Source: Bradyrhizobium sp. CB1717 (GTDB taxonomy: Bacteria; Pseudomonadota; Alphaproteobacteria; Rhizobiales; Xanthobacteraceae). From it: a DNA stretch of 64,000 nt. The position numbers and the translations under genes are program-made. A model generated the notes under the pieces. It ran no database searches. It saw only the letters and a program-made list of their open reading frames with translations, and was not told the DNA's origin. Positions 8,793 to 18,503 of the stretch are shown here, piece by piece. Numbering within the stretch: the stretch's first letter is position 1; every line of letters starts with the position of its first letter. The stretch spans positions 3,968,001 through 4,032,000 of the forward strand of contig NZ_CP121666.1 of NCBI RefSeq assembly GCF_029714325.1, written 5' to 3'.

Positions 8793-9989
8793 TCAGGCGG
8801 CAGGCTCGGCCGAACGGCGCAAGGCGAGCTTGCCGACGTCGACATATTGCCTCTGCTGCGCGTGAGCGTGCTGCGCGCCGACGTGAAGGTCGCGCAGGCG
8901 CCGCTGCAGCGGCGAGCTGTCGTAGACCGCGCTGCTTCCGGCCAGCGCAAAGGACGCATCTGCGATGCCGACGCAGGTCGTCGCGAGCCAGACCGCGGAT
9001 CTGGCCCCCTCGATCATGAGGTCTTCGTCATTCAACGTGCCGGCCTGCGCGCGGCGCCAGTGGCCGGCAACCTGGACCTCGTGAAACGCCTGCGCAGCCC
9101 TGAGGTCGGCGCAAATCCGGCCGAGGCAGAACTGGAAGGTCTCGGACTCCCGCATCGGTACGGCCGCATACAATTGCTGCCGCCCGGTATGGGCCAGCGC
9201 GAGCAGGTCATCGACCGCGCCCTCGGCGAGGCCGACCGAGAATGCACCGTGAAACAATGGCAGCCATTGCCGGAGCGCCTGGTAGAGCGGACCCGACATG
9301 CGAGGCGGAGCTTCGAGGTCGAAGACATGCACCTCCGGAACCAGCCTCTCCCGCAGCGTGATGTGATGGCTGCCGGTGCCCTCGAGCCCCGCCGCATACC
9401 AAGTGTCCTCGATCTCCCAGTCGTGCGCCGGCAGCACAACGACGCGAATCTGCGGCTTGCCCTGCGGCCCGGCGACCGGTTTGCCATTCTCGGTAACGAT
9501 GCAGAACCCGCCGATCCATTGGGCATGCGTGCAAGAGCTGGCGAACGGCCAGCGGCCCTTGACGCGGTAGCCGTCCGCCACACGCTCTGCCGTTCCGCCC
9601 GGTTGGGATGAGCCGCAGATCGCCACGTCCGGTCCGTCCTGATAGATTCGCTGATACAGGTCGGGATGAGACGCGGCGGCGAACAGGCTGCCGACTGCGC
9701 CGACGATCGAGATCCAGCCGACCGAGCCGTCGAGACGGGTCAGTGCCTTGATGACCTCGAGGCCATCGGGAAAATCGAGCTCCAGCCCGCCATGGCTCCG
9801 CGGAACGAACATCCGGAAGACCCCGATCGACCTCAGCCGCTCCACCAGGTCGGGCGGGATGCGGCGCGCAGCTTCGATCTCGGCGGCGCGGGCCGTGATC
9901 TCGGGTGCCAATTCCCGGATGCCCACAAGCATGGCTTTCTGGGGATCGCGCAGTGCGAAATGATCGCTGAGTCTTTCTTGAAGCCGCAT
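8793..9989 (-). CDS. Acyl-CoA dehydrogenase-fold flavin monooxygenase-like protein
   Basis: A 398-residue protein with the acyl-CoA dehydrogenase fold. It has an N-terminal helical part with PPDLVERLRSIGVFRMFVPR, a middle beta domain (GRWPFASSCTHAQWIGGFC) and a C-terminal helical bundle of the PF08028 type. This resembles the group that includes DszC- and HpaA/HsaA-like FMN-dependent monooxygenases more than true acyl-CoA dehydrogenases, since the usual catalytic Glu region is not evident. ATG 9989 was chosen over a TTG three codons upstream; AGAGG lies about 9 nt before it. It needs a reduced-flavin supplier that is not encoded next door. The substrate is unknown. Confidence 0.82.
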   Translation of the reverse strand: MRLQERLSDHFALRDPQKAMLVGIRELAPEITARAAEIEAARRIPPDLVERLRSIGVFRMFVPRSHGGLELDFPDGLEVIKALTRLDGSVGWISIVGAVGSLFAAASHPDLYQRIYQDGPDVAICGSSQPGGTAERVADGYRVKGRWPFASSCTHAQWIGGFCIVTENGKPVAGPQGKPQIRVVVLPAHDWEIEDTWYAAGLEGTGSHHITLRERLVPEVHVFDLEAPPRMSGPLYQALRQWLPLFHGAFSVGLAEGAVDDLLALAHTGRQQLYAAVPMRESETFQFCLGRICADLRAAQAFHEVQVAGHWRRAQAGTLNDEDLMIEGARSAVWLATTCVGIADASFALAGSSAVYDSSPLQRRLRDLHVGAQHAHAQQRQYVDVGKLALRRSAEPAA

Positions 9990-10092
9990 CTGTCTCAACC
10001 TCTGTTGCGGGAACGGATCGCAACAAGAATTGGACGGACCGTGCTACGGCGCGGTTTCAGCGCGGCGGTCGTCGGTTACGGCTGTAACGCTG

Positions 10093-10941
10093 CTAGCTCT
10101 GCCGCTGGGACTGCGACTGCGATTGCCCGCCGCGGCCGGCCTGCTCGACCTTGACCGCGACCGTCAGCGTCTCCGCGCCGCCGCCATAGCGGGTGCCGCG
10201 CACGGGGGCGGCGCCGAGATAATCGAGCCCGATCGCGACGCGGACATGGGCGTCCGTGGTGCAGATGCAGTTGGCGGGATCGAAGCCGACCCAGCCGAGA
10301 TCGGGCACATACGCCTCCGCCCAGGCGTGGCCGGCATCCTGGTGCACCGTGCCGTCGGAGCGCAGGAAATGGCCGGAGACGAAGCGCGCGGGCACGCCGC
10401 CGGTGCGGGCGCAGGCGATGAAGATGTGTGCGTAGTCCTGGCAGACGCCGCGCTTGAGCGTAAACGCCTCGGCCGCCGAGGTGCCGCTGTTGGTCGGGTC
10501 CTCGTCGAAGGTCATGTGATCGCTGATCTCGCTCATCAGCGCGTGCAGGAAGCCGAGCGTGTCGCTCTCGGCCTCGCTGCGCAGCTGCCGCGCGACCGCC
10601 GCCATCGCCGGGTTGACCGTGGTGAGATCGGTAGGACGCAAGAACATCCCGGCCGGAAAGCGCTCGTCGGCGCCGCGCAGCACGCCACCGGTGTCGTGGG
10701 TCTCGATCAGCCCTTCGGCGGTGATCTTGATGTCGCCGACGGGTCCGCAGGACAGCACATGGGTGACGTTGCCGAAGGCGTCCTCATGGGTGTCGAGCTT
10801 GGTGTCCGTGGAGACGTCGATCTGCCACTCCGCCACATATTGCCCGTCATGGCTGCACGGCGTCATGCGCAGGATCTGGATCACGCTGGTGGCCGCCGGC
10901 TCGTAGCGATAGGTCGTGGTGTGCTGGATTCGCAGGCGCAT
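10093..10941 (-). CDS. Transglutaminase-like cysteine protease of the Anbu cluster
   Basis: A 282-residue transglutaminase-core protein. The N-terminal beta domain begins RIQHTTTYRYEPA, typical of this bacterial family. The catalytic triad is C167 (RGVCQDYAH), H205 (GHAWAEAY) and D221 (GFDPAN). Such proteins accompany alpha-E and ATP-grasp proteins in the Anbu/peptide-ligase gene set and are thought to hydrolyse or cross-link peptides. ATG 10941 is preferred because the upstream ATG at 10965 lies inside palindromic repeat B. The repeat fills the gap to the upstream alpha-E gene. Confidence 0.92.
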   Translation of the reverse strand: MRLRIQHTTTYRYEPAATSVIQILRMTPCSHDGQYVAEWQIDVSTDTKLDTHEDAFGNVTHVLSCGPVGDIKITAEGLIETHDTGGVLRGADERFPAGMFLRPTDLTTVNPAMAAVARQLRSEAESDTLGFLHALMSEISDHMTFDEDPTNSGTSAAEAFTLKRGVCQDYAHIFIACARTGGVPARFVSGHFLRSDGTVHQDAGHAWAEAYVPDLGWVGFDPANCICTTDAHVRVAIGLDYLGAAPVRGTRYGGGAETLTVAVKVEQAGRGGQSQSQSQRQS

Positions 10942-10959
10942 GATGGACCGTTGTTCTGG

Positions 10960-11042
10960 CGTCATTCCGGGGCGGTGCGCAGCACCGAACCCGAAAATCT
11001 CGAGATTCCGGGTCTGGTCCTTCGGACCATCCCGGAATGACG
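10960..11042. repeat. Palindromic repeat, family B copy 2, inside the Anbu operon
   Basis: Inverted repeat starting CGTCATTCCGGGGCGGTGCG and ending CATCCCGGAATGACG, with an internal TCTCGAGATTCCGGGT. It occupies nearly all of the gap between the alpha-E and transglutaminase genes. A transcript through the operon would carry a long stable hairpin 20 nt before the transglutaminase start. Confidence 0.85.
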
Positions 11043-11049
11043 GCGTGTA

Positions 11050-11994
11050 TCAGATCAAATACTGCTTCGTGATGATTTCGCCCAGCCTGGAATTGTCCGC
11101 GATGAATTCCTGAATGAATTCATGCACGCCATGCTGGAAAATGTCGTTCATATTGCTGTGTTCCAGCCGGTTGCGGATGCCGCGGGCGTGGCGCTGGGCC
11201 GGGCCCTGGCGGCCATAGGCGACGCCGATCTGGTCGAGGTTGCGCACGAGGTTGCCGTAGCAGCTGGCCAGCGAACGCGGCAGCGTGTCGTTGAGGATCA
11301 GGAGATCCGCGATCAGCCACGGCTTGAGCGTCTCGCGATAGACCCAGTGATAGGCCGTCAGCGCCGAGACCGAGCGCAGGATCGAGCTCCACTGATAGAA
11401 GTCGAGCGGGCCGCCGACATGCTCTTCCTCGGGCAACAGCACATGGTACTTCACGTCGAGGATGCGGGCGGTGTTGTCGGCGCGCTCGAGGTGCACGCCC
11501 ATGCGCGAGAACCAGTAGGCATCGTTGCGCAGCATGGTCCGGTACGCCGAGCCGTCGAAGCGCAGCGAGGTCTCCTGCACGAAGCGCAGGAATTTCGCGA
11601 GATCCTCGCGCGTCGAGGTGCCCTTGCTCCAGACCGCCTGGAGCTCGATCCAGGCCGAGTTGATGGTGTCCCACATCTCGCTGGTCAGCGCGGTGCGCAC
11701 CGAGCGCGAGTTCAGCCGCGCCGCCTCGATGCAGTTCCGGATCGAGGACGGGTTGTTCTGTGAGAACGACAGATATTCGACGACGTTGTGCTCGTTGGCT
11801 TCCTCATAAGCCTGATAGAAGCTCGCGGCGACGCCGGCGGTGAGAAGCGCCGAGTCCCATTCATTGGTCTTGCCGATATAGGCGGCGGGAAGCGCGGTGA
11901 CGCGCAGCGTCGCATCGATGGTGCGCGCGAGATATTCGGCCCGTTCGACGTAGCGGGCGAGCCAGTAGAGGTTTTCGGCGGTACGCGACAGCAT
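11050..11994 (-). CDS. Alpha-E domain-containing protein
   Basis: A 314-residue, almost wholly helical protein of the alpha-E family (DUF403). The diagnostic start MLSRTAENLYWLARYVERAE gives many family members their first line, and further on are AHLERADNTARILD-like and YRETLKPW segments. In Anbu and related peptide-ligase gene sets, alpha-E is a partner of the circularly permuted ATP-grasp enzyme; its biochemical role is unproven. It starts 4 nt after the ATP-grasp stop, so the two are very probably cotranscribed and translationally coupled. No signal peptide or membrane helix is seen. Confidence 0.94.
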   Translation of the reverse strand: MLSRTAENLYWLARYVERAEYLARTIDATLRVTALPAAYIGKTNEWDSALLTAGVAASFYQAYEEANEHNVVEYLSFSQNNPSSIRNCIEAARLNSRSVRTALTSEMWDTINSAWIELQAVWSKGTSTREDLAKFLRFVQETSLRFDGSAYRTMLRNDAYWFSRMGVHLERADNTARILDVKYHVLLPEEEHVGGPLDFYQWSSILRSVSALTAYHWVYRETLKPWLIADLLILNDTLPRSLASCYGNLVRNLDQIGVAYGRQGPAQRHARGIRNRLEHSNMNDIFQHGVHEFIQEFIADNSRLGEIITKQYLI

Positions 11995-11998
11995 CTGA

Positions 11999-13417
<1,419 letters not shown>

Positions 13418-13638
13418 AGATCCCGACTGTTCTCCGTGGCCATGCGTCAACAGTGCATGACTTTCATGTGGTAGCAAGGGCTGGGCCAGCGCGATAAGCA
13501 TGGACTGGCAGGATTTACCGGGGATGGCAGGCAGCTTGCCTGAAAAAATGGCTGAGGACTGCTTATTTCGGCAGCAAAACCGCGTGACTTCAACGCGTTA
13601 CCTCGGCAAAGTCGGCGCATAGGTGAGGGACTTAAGGC

Positions 13639-14376
13639 ATGAGCGAGATCGTCACGGCGGGCATTCTGGTCATTGGGGACGAAATCCTGTCCGGCCGGAC
13701 CAAGGACAAGAATATCGGCTTCATCGCCGAGTACCTGACCAATATCGGCATTGACCTCAAGGAAGTCCGGGTCGTTTCCGACGACGAGCCCGACATCATC
13801 GCCGCGCTGGATGCACTGCGGCATCGCTACACCTACGTCTTCACCACCGGCGGCATCGGGCCGACCCATGACGACATCACCGCCGACAGCGTCGCCAAGG
13901 CCTTTGGCGTCGGCATCGACCATCATCCCGAGGTGGTCGCCCGCTTCCGCGAGCGCTGGAGCGAGCAGGATCTCAACGAGGCCCGCCTGCGCATGGCCCG
14001 CATCCCCGACGGCGCCGAGCTGATCCAGAGCGCGACCATCCTCGCGCCCGGCTTCAAGATCGGCAATGTCATCGTGATGGCGGGTGTGCCCTCGATCATG
14101 CAGGCGATGATGGACATCGTCTCGCCCAAGCTGAAATCGGGCGTGCGCATGCTGTCCGAATCGGTTCGTGCCAATGCGCGGGAGGGCGACATCGGCAGCC
14201 CGCTGCGGGCCATTGCCGCCGCCCATCCCGACACCATCATCGGCAGCTATCCCTTCATGGACGAAGAGCAGAAGCCAAACACCAATCTGGTGGTCCGATC
14301 GCGCGATGCAGATAAGCTCGCGGCAGCGATGGCGGCGGTGAAGGACATGCTGGCGGGATTGAACATCACCCGCTAG
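13639..14376 (+). CDS. Competence/damage-inducible protein A (CinA/MoaB-like) domain protein
   Basis: A 245-residue protein with a molybdopterin-binding (MoCF) domain: GILVIGDEILSGRTKDKN at residues 8-25, FTTGGIGPTHDDITADSVA at 68-86, and a proline-containing VMAGVPSIMQAM. It matches the CinA N-terminal domain and lacks the C-terminal nicotinamide-nucleotide amidase domain of full-length CinA. Such stand-alone proteins may act as ADP-ribose pyrophosphatases or be of unknown function. It lies just upstream of gpt on the same strand with a 34 nt gap, so the two may form a unit. Confidence 0.9.
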   Translation: MSEIVTAGILVIGDEILSGRTKDKNIGFIAEYLTNIGIDLKEVRVVSDDEPDIIAALDALRHRYTYVFTTGGIGPTHDDITADSVAKAFGVGIDHHPEVVARFRERWSEQDLNEARLRMARIPDGAELIQSATILAPGFKIGNVIVMAGVPSIMQAMMDIVSPKLKSGVRMLSESVRANAREGDIGSPLRAIAAAHPDTIIGSYPFMDEEQKPNTNLVVRSRDADKLAAAMAAVKDMLAGLNITR

Positions 14377-14410
14377 CACCATGCTGCCGGCGGACGAATG
14401 GTAGGAGACG

Positions 14411-14941
14411 ATGATGGCGGGTGAAGCACCGGAACTGAATGCGCAGGAGAAGGCCGGCAAGGCGTTCCCGGTGTCCTGGGACCAGTTCCACCGGGATTGC
14501 CGGGCGTTGACCTGGCGGCTCAACGAGGTCGGCCCATTCCATGCCGTGATCGCGATCACCCGCGGCGGGCTGGTGCCGGCCGCGATCGTGGCGCGCGAGC
14601 TCGGCGTGCGCGTGATCGATACGGTCTGCATCGCCAGCTACGACCACAACAAGCAGGGTGAGCTTCAGGTGCTCAAGGGCATTTCCGAGGCTGCCATGAA
14701 GCTCGGCGGCGGCACCGGCAAGGGCCTCTTGATCGTCGACGACCTCGTCGACACCGGCAAGACCGGCAGGCTGGTCCGCGAGATGCTGCCCGATGCGCAT
14801 TTCGCCACCGTCTACGCCAAGCCGATGGGCCGCCCGTTGGTCGACACCTTCATCACGGAGGTGTCGCAGGACACCTGGATCTTCTTCCCCTGGGACACCG
14901 CGTTGTCCTACCACCCGCCGCTGCGCGACGGCGCGGCGTGA
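14411..14941 (+). CDS. gpt: Xanthine phosphoribosyltransferase
   Basis: A 176-residue purine phosphoribosyltransferase. The PRPP-binding motif [14 protein letters not shown] is at 106-119, and the N-terminal half carries [20 protein letters not shown] at 45-64 and the flexible loop with YDHNKQGE. The C-terminal WIFFPWDT is characteristic of Gpt. The enzyme salvages xanthine and guanine to XMP and GMP in the cytosol. AGGAG at 14403-14407 places the start at 14411. It is about 24 residues longer at the N-terminus than the E. coli enzyme, as in other alphaproteobacteria. Confidence 0.93.
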   Translation: MMAGEAPELNAQEKAGKAFPVSWDQFHRDCRALTWRLNEVGPFHAVIAITRGGLVPAAIVARELGVRVIDTVCIASYDHNKQGELQVLKGISEAAMKLGGGTGKGLLIVDDLVDTGKTGRLVREMLPDAHFATVYAKPMGRPLVDTFITEVSQDTWIFFPWDTALSYHPPLRDGAA

Positions 14942-14949
14942 CCGCCGCA

Positions 14950-15029
14950 GTCATTGCGAGCGCAGCGAAGCAATCCAGACTGCTTCCGCGGATGCATTTC
15001 TGGATTGCTTCGCTTCGCTCGCAATGACG
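14950..15029. repeat. Palindromic intergenic repeat, family A copy 3
   Basis: GTCATTGCGAGCGCAGCG starts the left arm and CGCTTCGCTCGCAATGAC ends the right arm, with CTTCCGCGGATGCATTT at the centre. It lies between gpt and the next plus-strand gene, 13 nt before the latter's start. Confidence 0.85.
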
Positions 15030-15042
15030 GGCGGAGGCCACC

Positions 15043-15660
15043 ATGCCCCTGCAAAACCGCGTCACTCCCACCGGCGAGATCATCGCGACGCCGCATCGGG
15101 GCCTGTTCACCGGCAACCGCGGCATCATCCACGATCCCGCGACCAAGACGCTGCTGACGAAGCGCTGGTCGTCACCGGCCTGGATCACCTGCCTGTGCGA
15201 ATTCCGAGGCTGGCGGCGGCCGGTGATGGCGCGGCGGAGCTGGACCGAGCTGTTCTTCCTGGATGAAGCCACCGCCTTTGCCGCAGGCCATCGGCCCTGC
15301 TTCTTTTGTCGCCGCGATGACGCCCGCCGCTTTCGAGCCGCGTGGGAGAAGGGCAATGGTCTGAGTGCGGTGAGCGCGAAGGCGATGGATGCCGTCCTGC
15401 ATCAGGAGCGGCTCGATCGTGGCAGGAAACGGCTGCATGAATTACCGATGCCGCCCGCGCAATTGCCCGACGGCGCAATGGTGCAGCAGGGTGACGAGAG
15501 CTTTTTGGTGACGCAGGGCAGGGCGCTGCTGTGGTCGTTCGCGGGCTATGCCCCGCATGCACGCGCCCTCGATCGTCCGATGTTGCTGACGCCGCCGTCC
15601 ACGCTGCGTGCGATCATCGCCGGATATCAGCCGGTGCTGCATCCGACGGCCTCGCACTAG
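15043..15660 (+). CDS. Conserved hypothetical protein with two Cys pairs
   Basis: A 205-residue protein I do not recognise by function. It opens with QNRVTPTGEIIATPHRGLFT, which reads like a beta-rich start, and has two close cysteine pairs: C50-x-C52 (TCLCEF) and C86-x-x-C89 (HRPCFFCRRDD). The second resembles the zinc-binding motif of Ada-like proteins (G-x-R-P-C-x-x-C). A four-Cys metal site is therefore plausible (inference). No signal peptide or membrane helix. Its stop codon overlaps that of the convergent small secreted-protein gene by two bases (shared CTAG). Homologues are common in Bradyrhizobium to my recollection. Confidence 0.8.
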   Translation: MPLQNRVTPTGEIIATPHRGLFTGNRGIIHDPATKTLLTKRWSSPAWITCLCEFRGWRRPVMARRSWTELFFLDEATAFAAGHRPCFFCRRDDARRFRAAWEKGNGLSAVSAKAMDAVLHQERLDRGRKRLHELPMPPAQLPDGAMVQQGDESFLVTQGRALLWSFAGYAPHARALDRPMLLTPPSTLRAIIAGYQPVLHPTASH

Positions 15661-15890
15661 CGTATCGGCCGCCCCCGTTCGTCGACGGTCATCCGCGCAT
15701 CGCGCAGCGCCCATTCCCGGATCACCTGGCGGCAGCGGGTCAACTCGGCTTCGCTGGCGGCGGTCGCATTCTTCGATGCGCGCTCGACCGTCGCCTGGCA
15801 ATTGACGAGCACCGAGCGGTCCTCCGCGCGTGCCGGCAACGCGGCAACCACCAGCACGGCGACGATGCCGGCGACGCGCACCGCCATCAT
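15657..15890 (-). CDS. Small secreted hypothetical protein
   Basis: A 77-residue protein with a clean Sec signal peptide (MMAVRVAGIVAVLVVAALPARA, cleavage after residue 22). Two cysteines in the mature part, in NCQATVER and LTRCRQVIRE, could form a disulfide in the periplasm. Its ATG overlaps the stop of the upstream MetE-like gene as ATGA, so translation is probably coupled. The frame further upstream is discarded because it lacks a signal peptide and runs through the MetE-like gene. Function unknown. Confidence 0.7.
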   Translation of the reverse strand: MMAVRVAGIVAVLVVAALPARAEDRSVLVNCQATVERASKNATAASEAELTRCRQVIREWALRDARMTVDERGRPIR

Positions 15891-16909
15891 CCCAGCTTCT
15901 CGCGCGCCAGCGCGGCGCCGGCGCCGAGCGCCATCAGCTTGGCTTCCGCGATCTCGCGCCGCATCGGCGCCATGCCGCAATTGGTGGTGGCGATGATGTT
16001 GCTCTTGGGCACGAATTTCGACACCGCCTCAATCACCTTCACGACGTCCTCGGCGGTCTCGACCGTGTCGCTGGCGACATCGATCACGCCGGCCTGCACG
16101 ATCTTGGTCTTCAGCAGCGCGAGCAGGTCGAGCGGCACCTTCGAATTGCGACACTCGATCGCGACCTGCTGGATCGGGCTCGCATCGATCGCGGGGAAGA
16201 TCTGCTCATATTGCCGCCATTGCGCGCCGAGCGTCTCCTTCCAGTCCGTATTGGCCTTGATGCCGTAGCCGTAGCAGATGTGCACGGCGGTGGCGCAGGT
16301 GAGGCCCTGCGCGGCGCGCTCCAGCGCCTTGATGCCCCAGTCGTTGACCTCGTCCATGTAGACGTTGAAGGCGGGCTCGTCGAACTGCACGAGATCGACG
16401 CCGTCGGCTTGCAACGCCTTGGCTTCCTCGTTGAGCAGCTCGGCGAAGGCGAACGCCATCTTGACCCGGTCGCCATAGTAGCGGTCGGCAATGGTGTCGA
16501 TGATGGTCATCGGGCCGGGCAGGGTGAATTTCAGCTTCTTCTTCGTATGCGAGCGCGCGACGCGCGCCTCGAAGGCATGGACGCGGTCCTTCAGCCGGAG
16601 CGGGGCGACCACCTGCGGCACCATTGCCTTGTAGCGGTCCTTGCGGATTCCCATCTCGACCTTGTGGGCAAAATCGATGCCCTCGATCTTCTCCAGGAAA
16701 CCGTGCACGAAATGCTGCCGGGCCTGCTCGCCCTCGGTGACGATGTCGATGCCGGCGTCCTCCTGGATCTTCAGCCAGATCAGCGTCGCGTCACGCTTGG
16801 CGCGGGCAAGTTCGTCGCCTCCGGACTTCCAGGGCGCCCAGAGCATGTTGGGCTCGGCGAGCCATTCCGGCTTCGGCAGGGAGCCGGCGATCGTGGTTGG
16901 AAACAGCAT
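15887..16909 (-). CDS. MetE C-terminal-domain-like methyltransferase
   Basis: A 340-residue single-domain relative of the catalytic half of cobalamin-independent methionine synthase. The zinc ligands expected from MetE are present: H210 and C212 in HICYGYG, E252 in AIECRNS and C311 in TTNCGMAP. The substrate segment LVQFDEPAFNVYMDEV is also typical. The protein lacks the N-terminal MetE domain that binds the polyglutamyl folate, so the methyl donor may differ; relatives act on corrinoid proteins or use other donors. The ATG at 16909 fits the family start LFPTTIAGSLPKP. It is followed by a translationally coupled secreted-protein gene. Confidence 0.9.
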   Translation of the reverse strand: MLFPTTIAGSLPKPEWLAEPNMLWAPWKSGGDELARAKRDATLIWLKIQEDAGIDIVTEGEQARQHFVHGFLEKIEGIDFAHKVEMGIRKDRYKAMVPQVVAPLRLKDRVHAFEARVARSHTKKKLKFTLPGPMTIIDTIADRYYGDRVKMAFAFAELLNEEAKALQADGVDLVQFDEPAFNVYMDEVNDWGIKALERAAQGLTCATAVHICYGYGIKANTDWKETLGAQWRQYEQIFPAIDASPIQQVAIECRNSKVPLDLLALLKTKIVQAGVIDVASDTVETAEDVVKVIEAVSKFVPKSNIIATTNCGMAPMRREIAEAKLMALGAGAALAREKLG

Positions 16910-17008
16910 GGCGGCCCTCCCGGCAGGTTGAGTTGCGCCCCTTCCTGCCATGTCCTAACGTCGAGGTACAGAACAACGAAAGTCGCTCTCTATTCCAGCG
17001 GCGGCGAC

Positions 17009-17054
17009 AGGGAAGGCCCAAGAAAGGGCCAGAGGGAAGGCCAAGGAAAAGGTC
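17009..17054 (+). promoter_or_regulatory. Purine-rich leader with repeated SD-like motifs before the GST gene
   Basis: The 46 nt before ATG 17055 hold near-direct repeats AGGGAAGGCCCA (17009-17020), AGAAAGGGCCAG (17021-17032) and AGGGAAGGCCAA (17033-17044), then AAGGAAAAGGTC. Several could pair with 16S rRNA; only the last is at proper spacing. Confidence 0.5.
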
Positions 17055-17756
17055 ATGATCGACCTCTATTACGCGCCGACGCCGAACGGCTGGAAAATCT
17101 CGATCATGCTGGAGGAACTCGGGCTTCCCTACACCGTGAAGCCCGTCAACATTCGCGTTGGCGAGCAGTTCAATCCTGAGTTTCTGGCGATCAGCCCAAA
17201 CAACCGCATTCCCGCGATCGTCGATCATGAGCCCGCCGATGCCGGCGCACCGTTCTCGGCGTTCGAGACCGGCGCGATCCTGATCTATCTCGCGGAGAAG
17301 ACCGGCCGTTTGCTGCCGGCTGATTTGCGCGGGCGCTCCACCACCATTCAATGGGTGATGTGGCAGATGGCGGGCCTCGGGCCCATGCTTGGCCAGCACG
17401 GCCATTTCGCGCTCTATGCGGCCGAGAAGATCCCTTATGCGATCGAGCGCTATCGCGACGAGGCGGCGCGGCTCTACGGCGTGCTCGACCGGCAGCTCGA
17501 CAAGACCGGCGCCTATGTCGCCGGCGACTATTCCATCGCCGACATCGCCTGCTTCCCCTGGACCATGACTCACAAGGCGCAAGGCTTCACGCTCGACGAC
17601 TATCCGAGCGTGAAACGCTGGTACGCCGAGGTGCGGGCGCGGCCGCAGGTGCAGGCGGGGCTTGCGATCGGCAAATTCGTGAAAGAGCCGTTCGACGAGG
17701 AATCACGCAAGATCATGTTCGGCCAGCGGGCTAAGGAAGTGTTGGGAAGGAAGTAG
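17055..17756 (+). CDS. Glutathione S-transferase (Ure2p/nu-like)
   Basis: A 233-residue cytosolic GST. The thioredoxin-like domain opens with MIDLYYAPTPNGWKISIMLE, the asparagine-glycine pair being typical of the nu/YfcG group; the cis-proline is in NNRIPAIVD and the glutathione-contact serine in FETGAILIYLA is replaced by ET-G. The C-terminal helical domain carries the N-capping box YSIADIACFPW. YfcG-like enzymes reduce disulfides and peroxides with glutathione. An upstream purine-rich leader contains the ribosome-binding site. It precedes the DsbA-like isomerase and quinone reductase genes, suggesting a detoxification group. Confidence 0.92.
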   Translation: MIDLYYAPTPNGWKISIMLEELGLPYTVKPVNIRVGEQFNPEFLAISPNNRIPAIVDHEPADAGAPFSAFETGAILIYLAEKTGRLLPADLRGRSTTIQWVMWQMAGLGPMLGQHGHFALYAAEKIPYAIERYRDEAARLYGVLDRQLDKTGAYVAGDYSIADIACFPWTMTHKAQGFTLDDYPSVKRWYAEVRARPQVQAGLAIGKFVKEPFDEESRKIMFGQRAKEVLGRK

Positions 17757-17771
17757 CCACTGCTGCCTCCT

Positions 17772-17857
17772 CGTCATTGCGAGCGAAGCGAAGCAATCCA
17801 GACTGATTCCGCGGAAAGAGTCTGGATTGCTTCGTCGCTCCGCTCCTCGCAATGACG
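17772..17857. repeat. Palindromic intergenic repeat, family A copy 4
   Basis: Starts CGTCATTGCGAGCGAAGC and ends CGCTCCGCTCCTCGCAATGACG; the right arm carries a small insertion (TCGCTCC). It sits between the GST gene and the isomerase gene, both on the plus strand. Confidence 0.85.
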
Positions 17858-17894
17858 GGGAGAGATCGAGAGTAACAAGACACAAGGAAACGCC

Positions 17895-18503
17895 ATGATC
17901 GAATTCTTCTTCGACTGCTCCAGCCCCTGGACCTATCTCGCCTTTCACAACATCCAGCCGCTGGCGAAAGAGCTCGGCACCGAGGTCGTCTGGCGACCGA
18001 TCCTGGTCGGCGGCATCTTCAACACGGTCAATCCGAGCGTCTACGCCCAGCGCGAGACACCGGTGCCGCTGAAGGCGCGCTATATGAAAAAGGACCTCGC
18101 GGACTGGGCGCGCTCGGCGGGCCTTGCGATCAAGATGCCGCCGACGGTGTTTCCGGTGAACAGCGTCAAGGCCATGCGCGGCTGCATCTGGCTCGGCAAA
18201 GACATGGTGCCGTTCGCGACCGCCGTGTTCGAGGCCTATTGGAGCGAGGACAAGGACATCTCGCAGGACGCGGTGCTCGCCGGGATCTGCAAAAAGGTCG
18301 GCATCGACGAGCAGAAGTTCCTTGCCGGTATTTCCGAGCAGGGCATCAAGGACCAGCTCAAGGCCAATACGGAGGAGGTCGTCGCGCGCGGCGGCTTCGG
18401 CTCGCCGACGATCTTCGTGAACAAGACCGACATGTATTTCGGCAATGACCGCCTGCCGTTGATCCGCGAGGCTCTTACGCGCAGCAAGGCGAGCGCGGCC
18501 TGA
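17895..18503 (+). CDS. 2-hydroxychromene-2-carboxylate isomerase (DsbA-like, kappa-GST family)
   Basis: A 202-residue thioredoxin-fold protein of the DsbA/HCCA isomerase family. It starts MIEFFFDCSSPWTYLAF, where the serine pair before the proline replaces a redox CxxC and marks the glutathione-dependent isomerase branch. Later landmarks are PTVFPVNSVKAMRG and the cis-proline loop GGFGSPTIFVN. Known relatives isomerise hydroxychromene carboxylates in naphthalene breakdown, but no other naphthalene genes are here, so the true substrate is uncertain. Its stop codon overlaps the start of the next gene (TGATG), which makes translational coupling likely. Confidence 0.9.
   Translation: MIEFFFDCSSPWTYLAFHNIQPLAKELGTEVVWRPILVGGIFNTVNPSVYAQRETPVPLKARYMKKDLADWARSAGLAIKMPPTVFPVNSVKAMRGCIWLGKDMVPFATAVFEAYWSEDKDISQDAVLAGICKKVGIDEQKFLAGISEQGIKDQLKANTEEVVARGGFGSPTIFVNKTDMYFGNDRLPLIREALTRSKASAA

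Noticed and set aside
17895..18503. Naphthalene degradation locus, from the hydroxychromene carboxylate isomerase
   Set aside because: None of the dioxygenase or other naphthalene genes is in the window. The isomerase family is broad.
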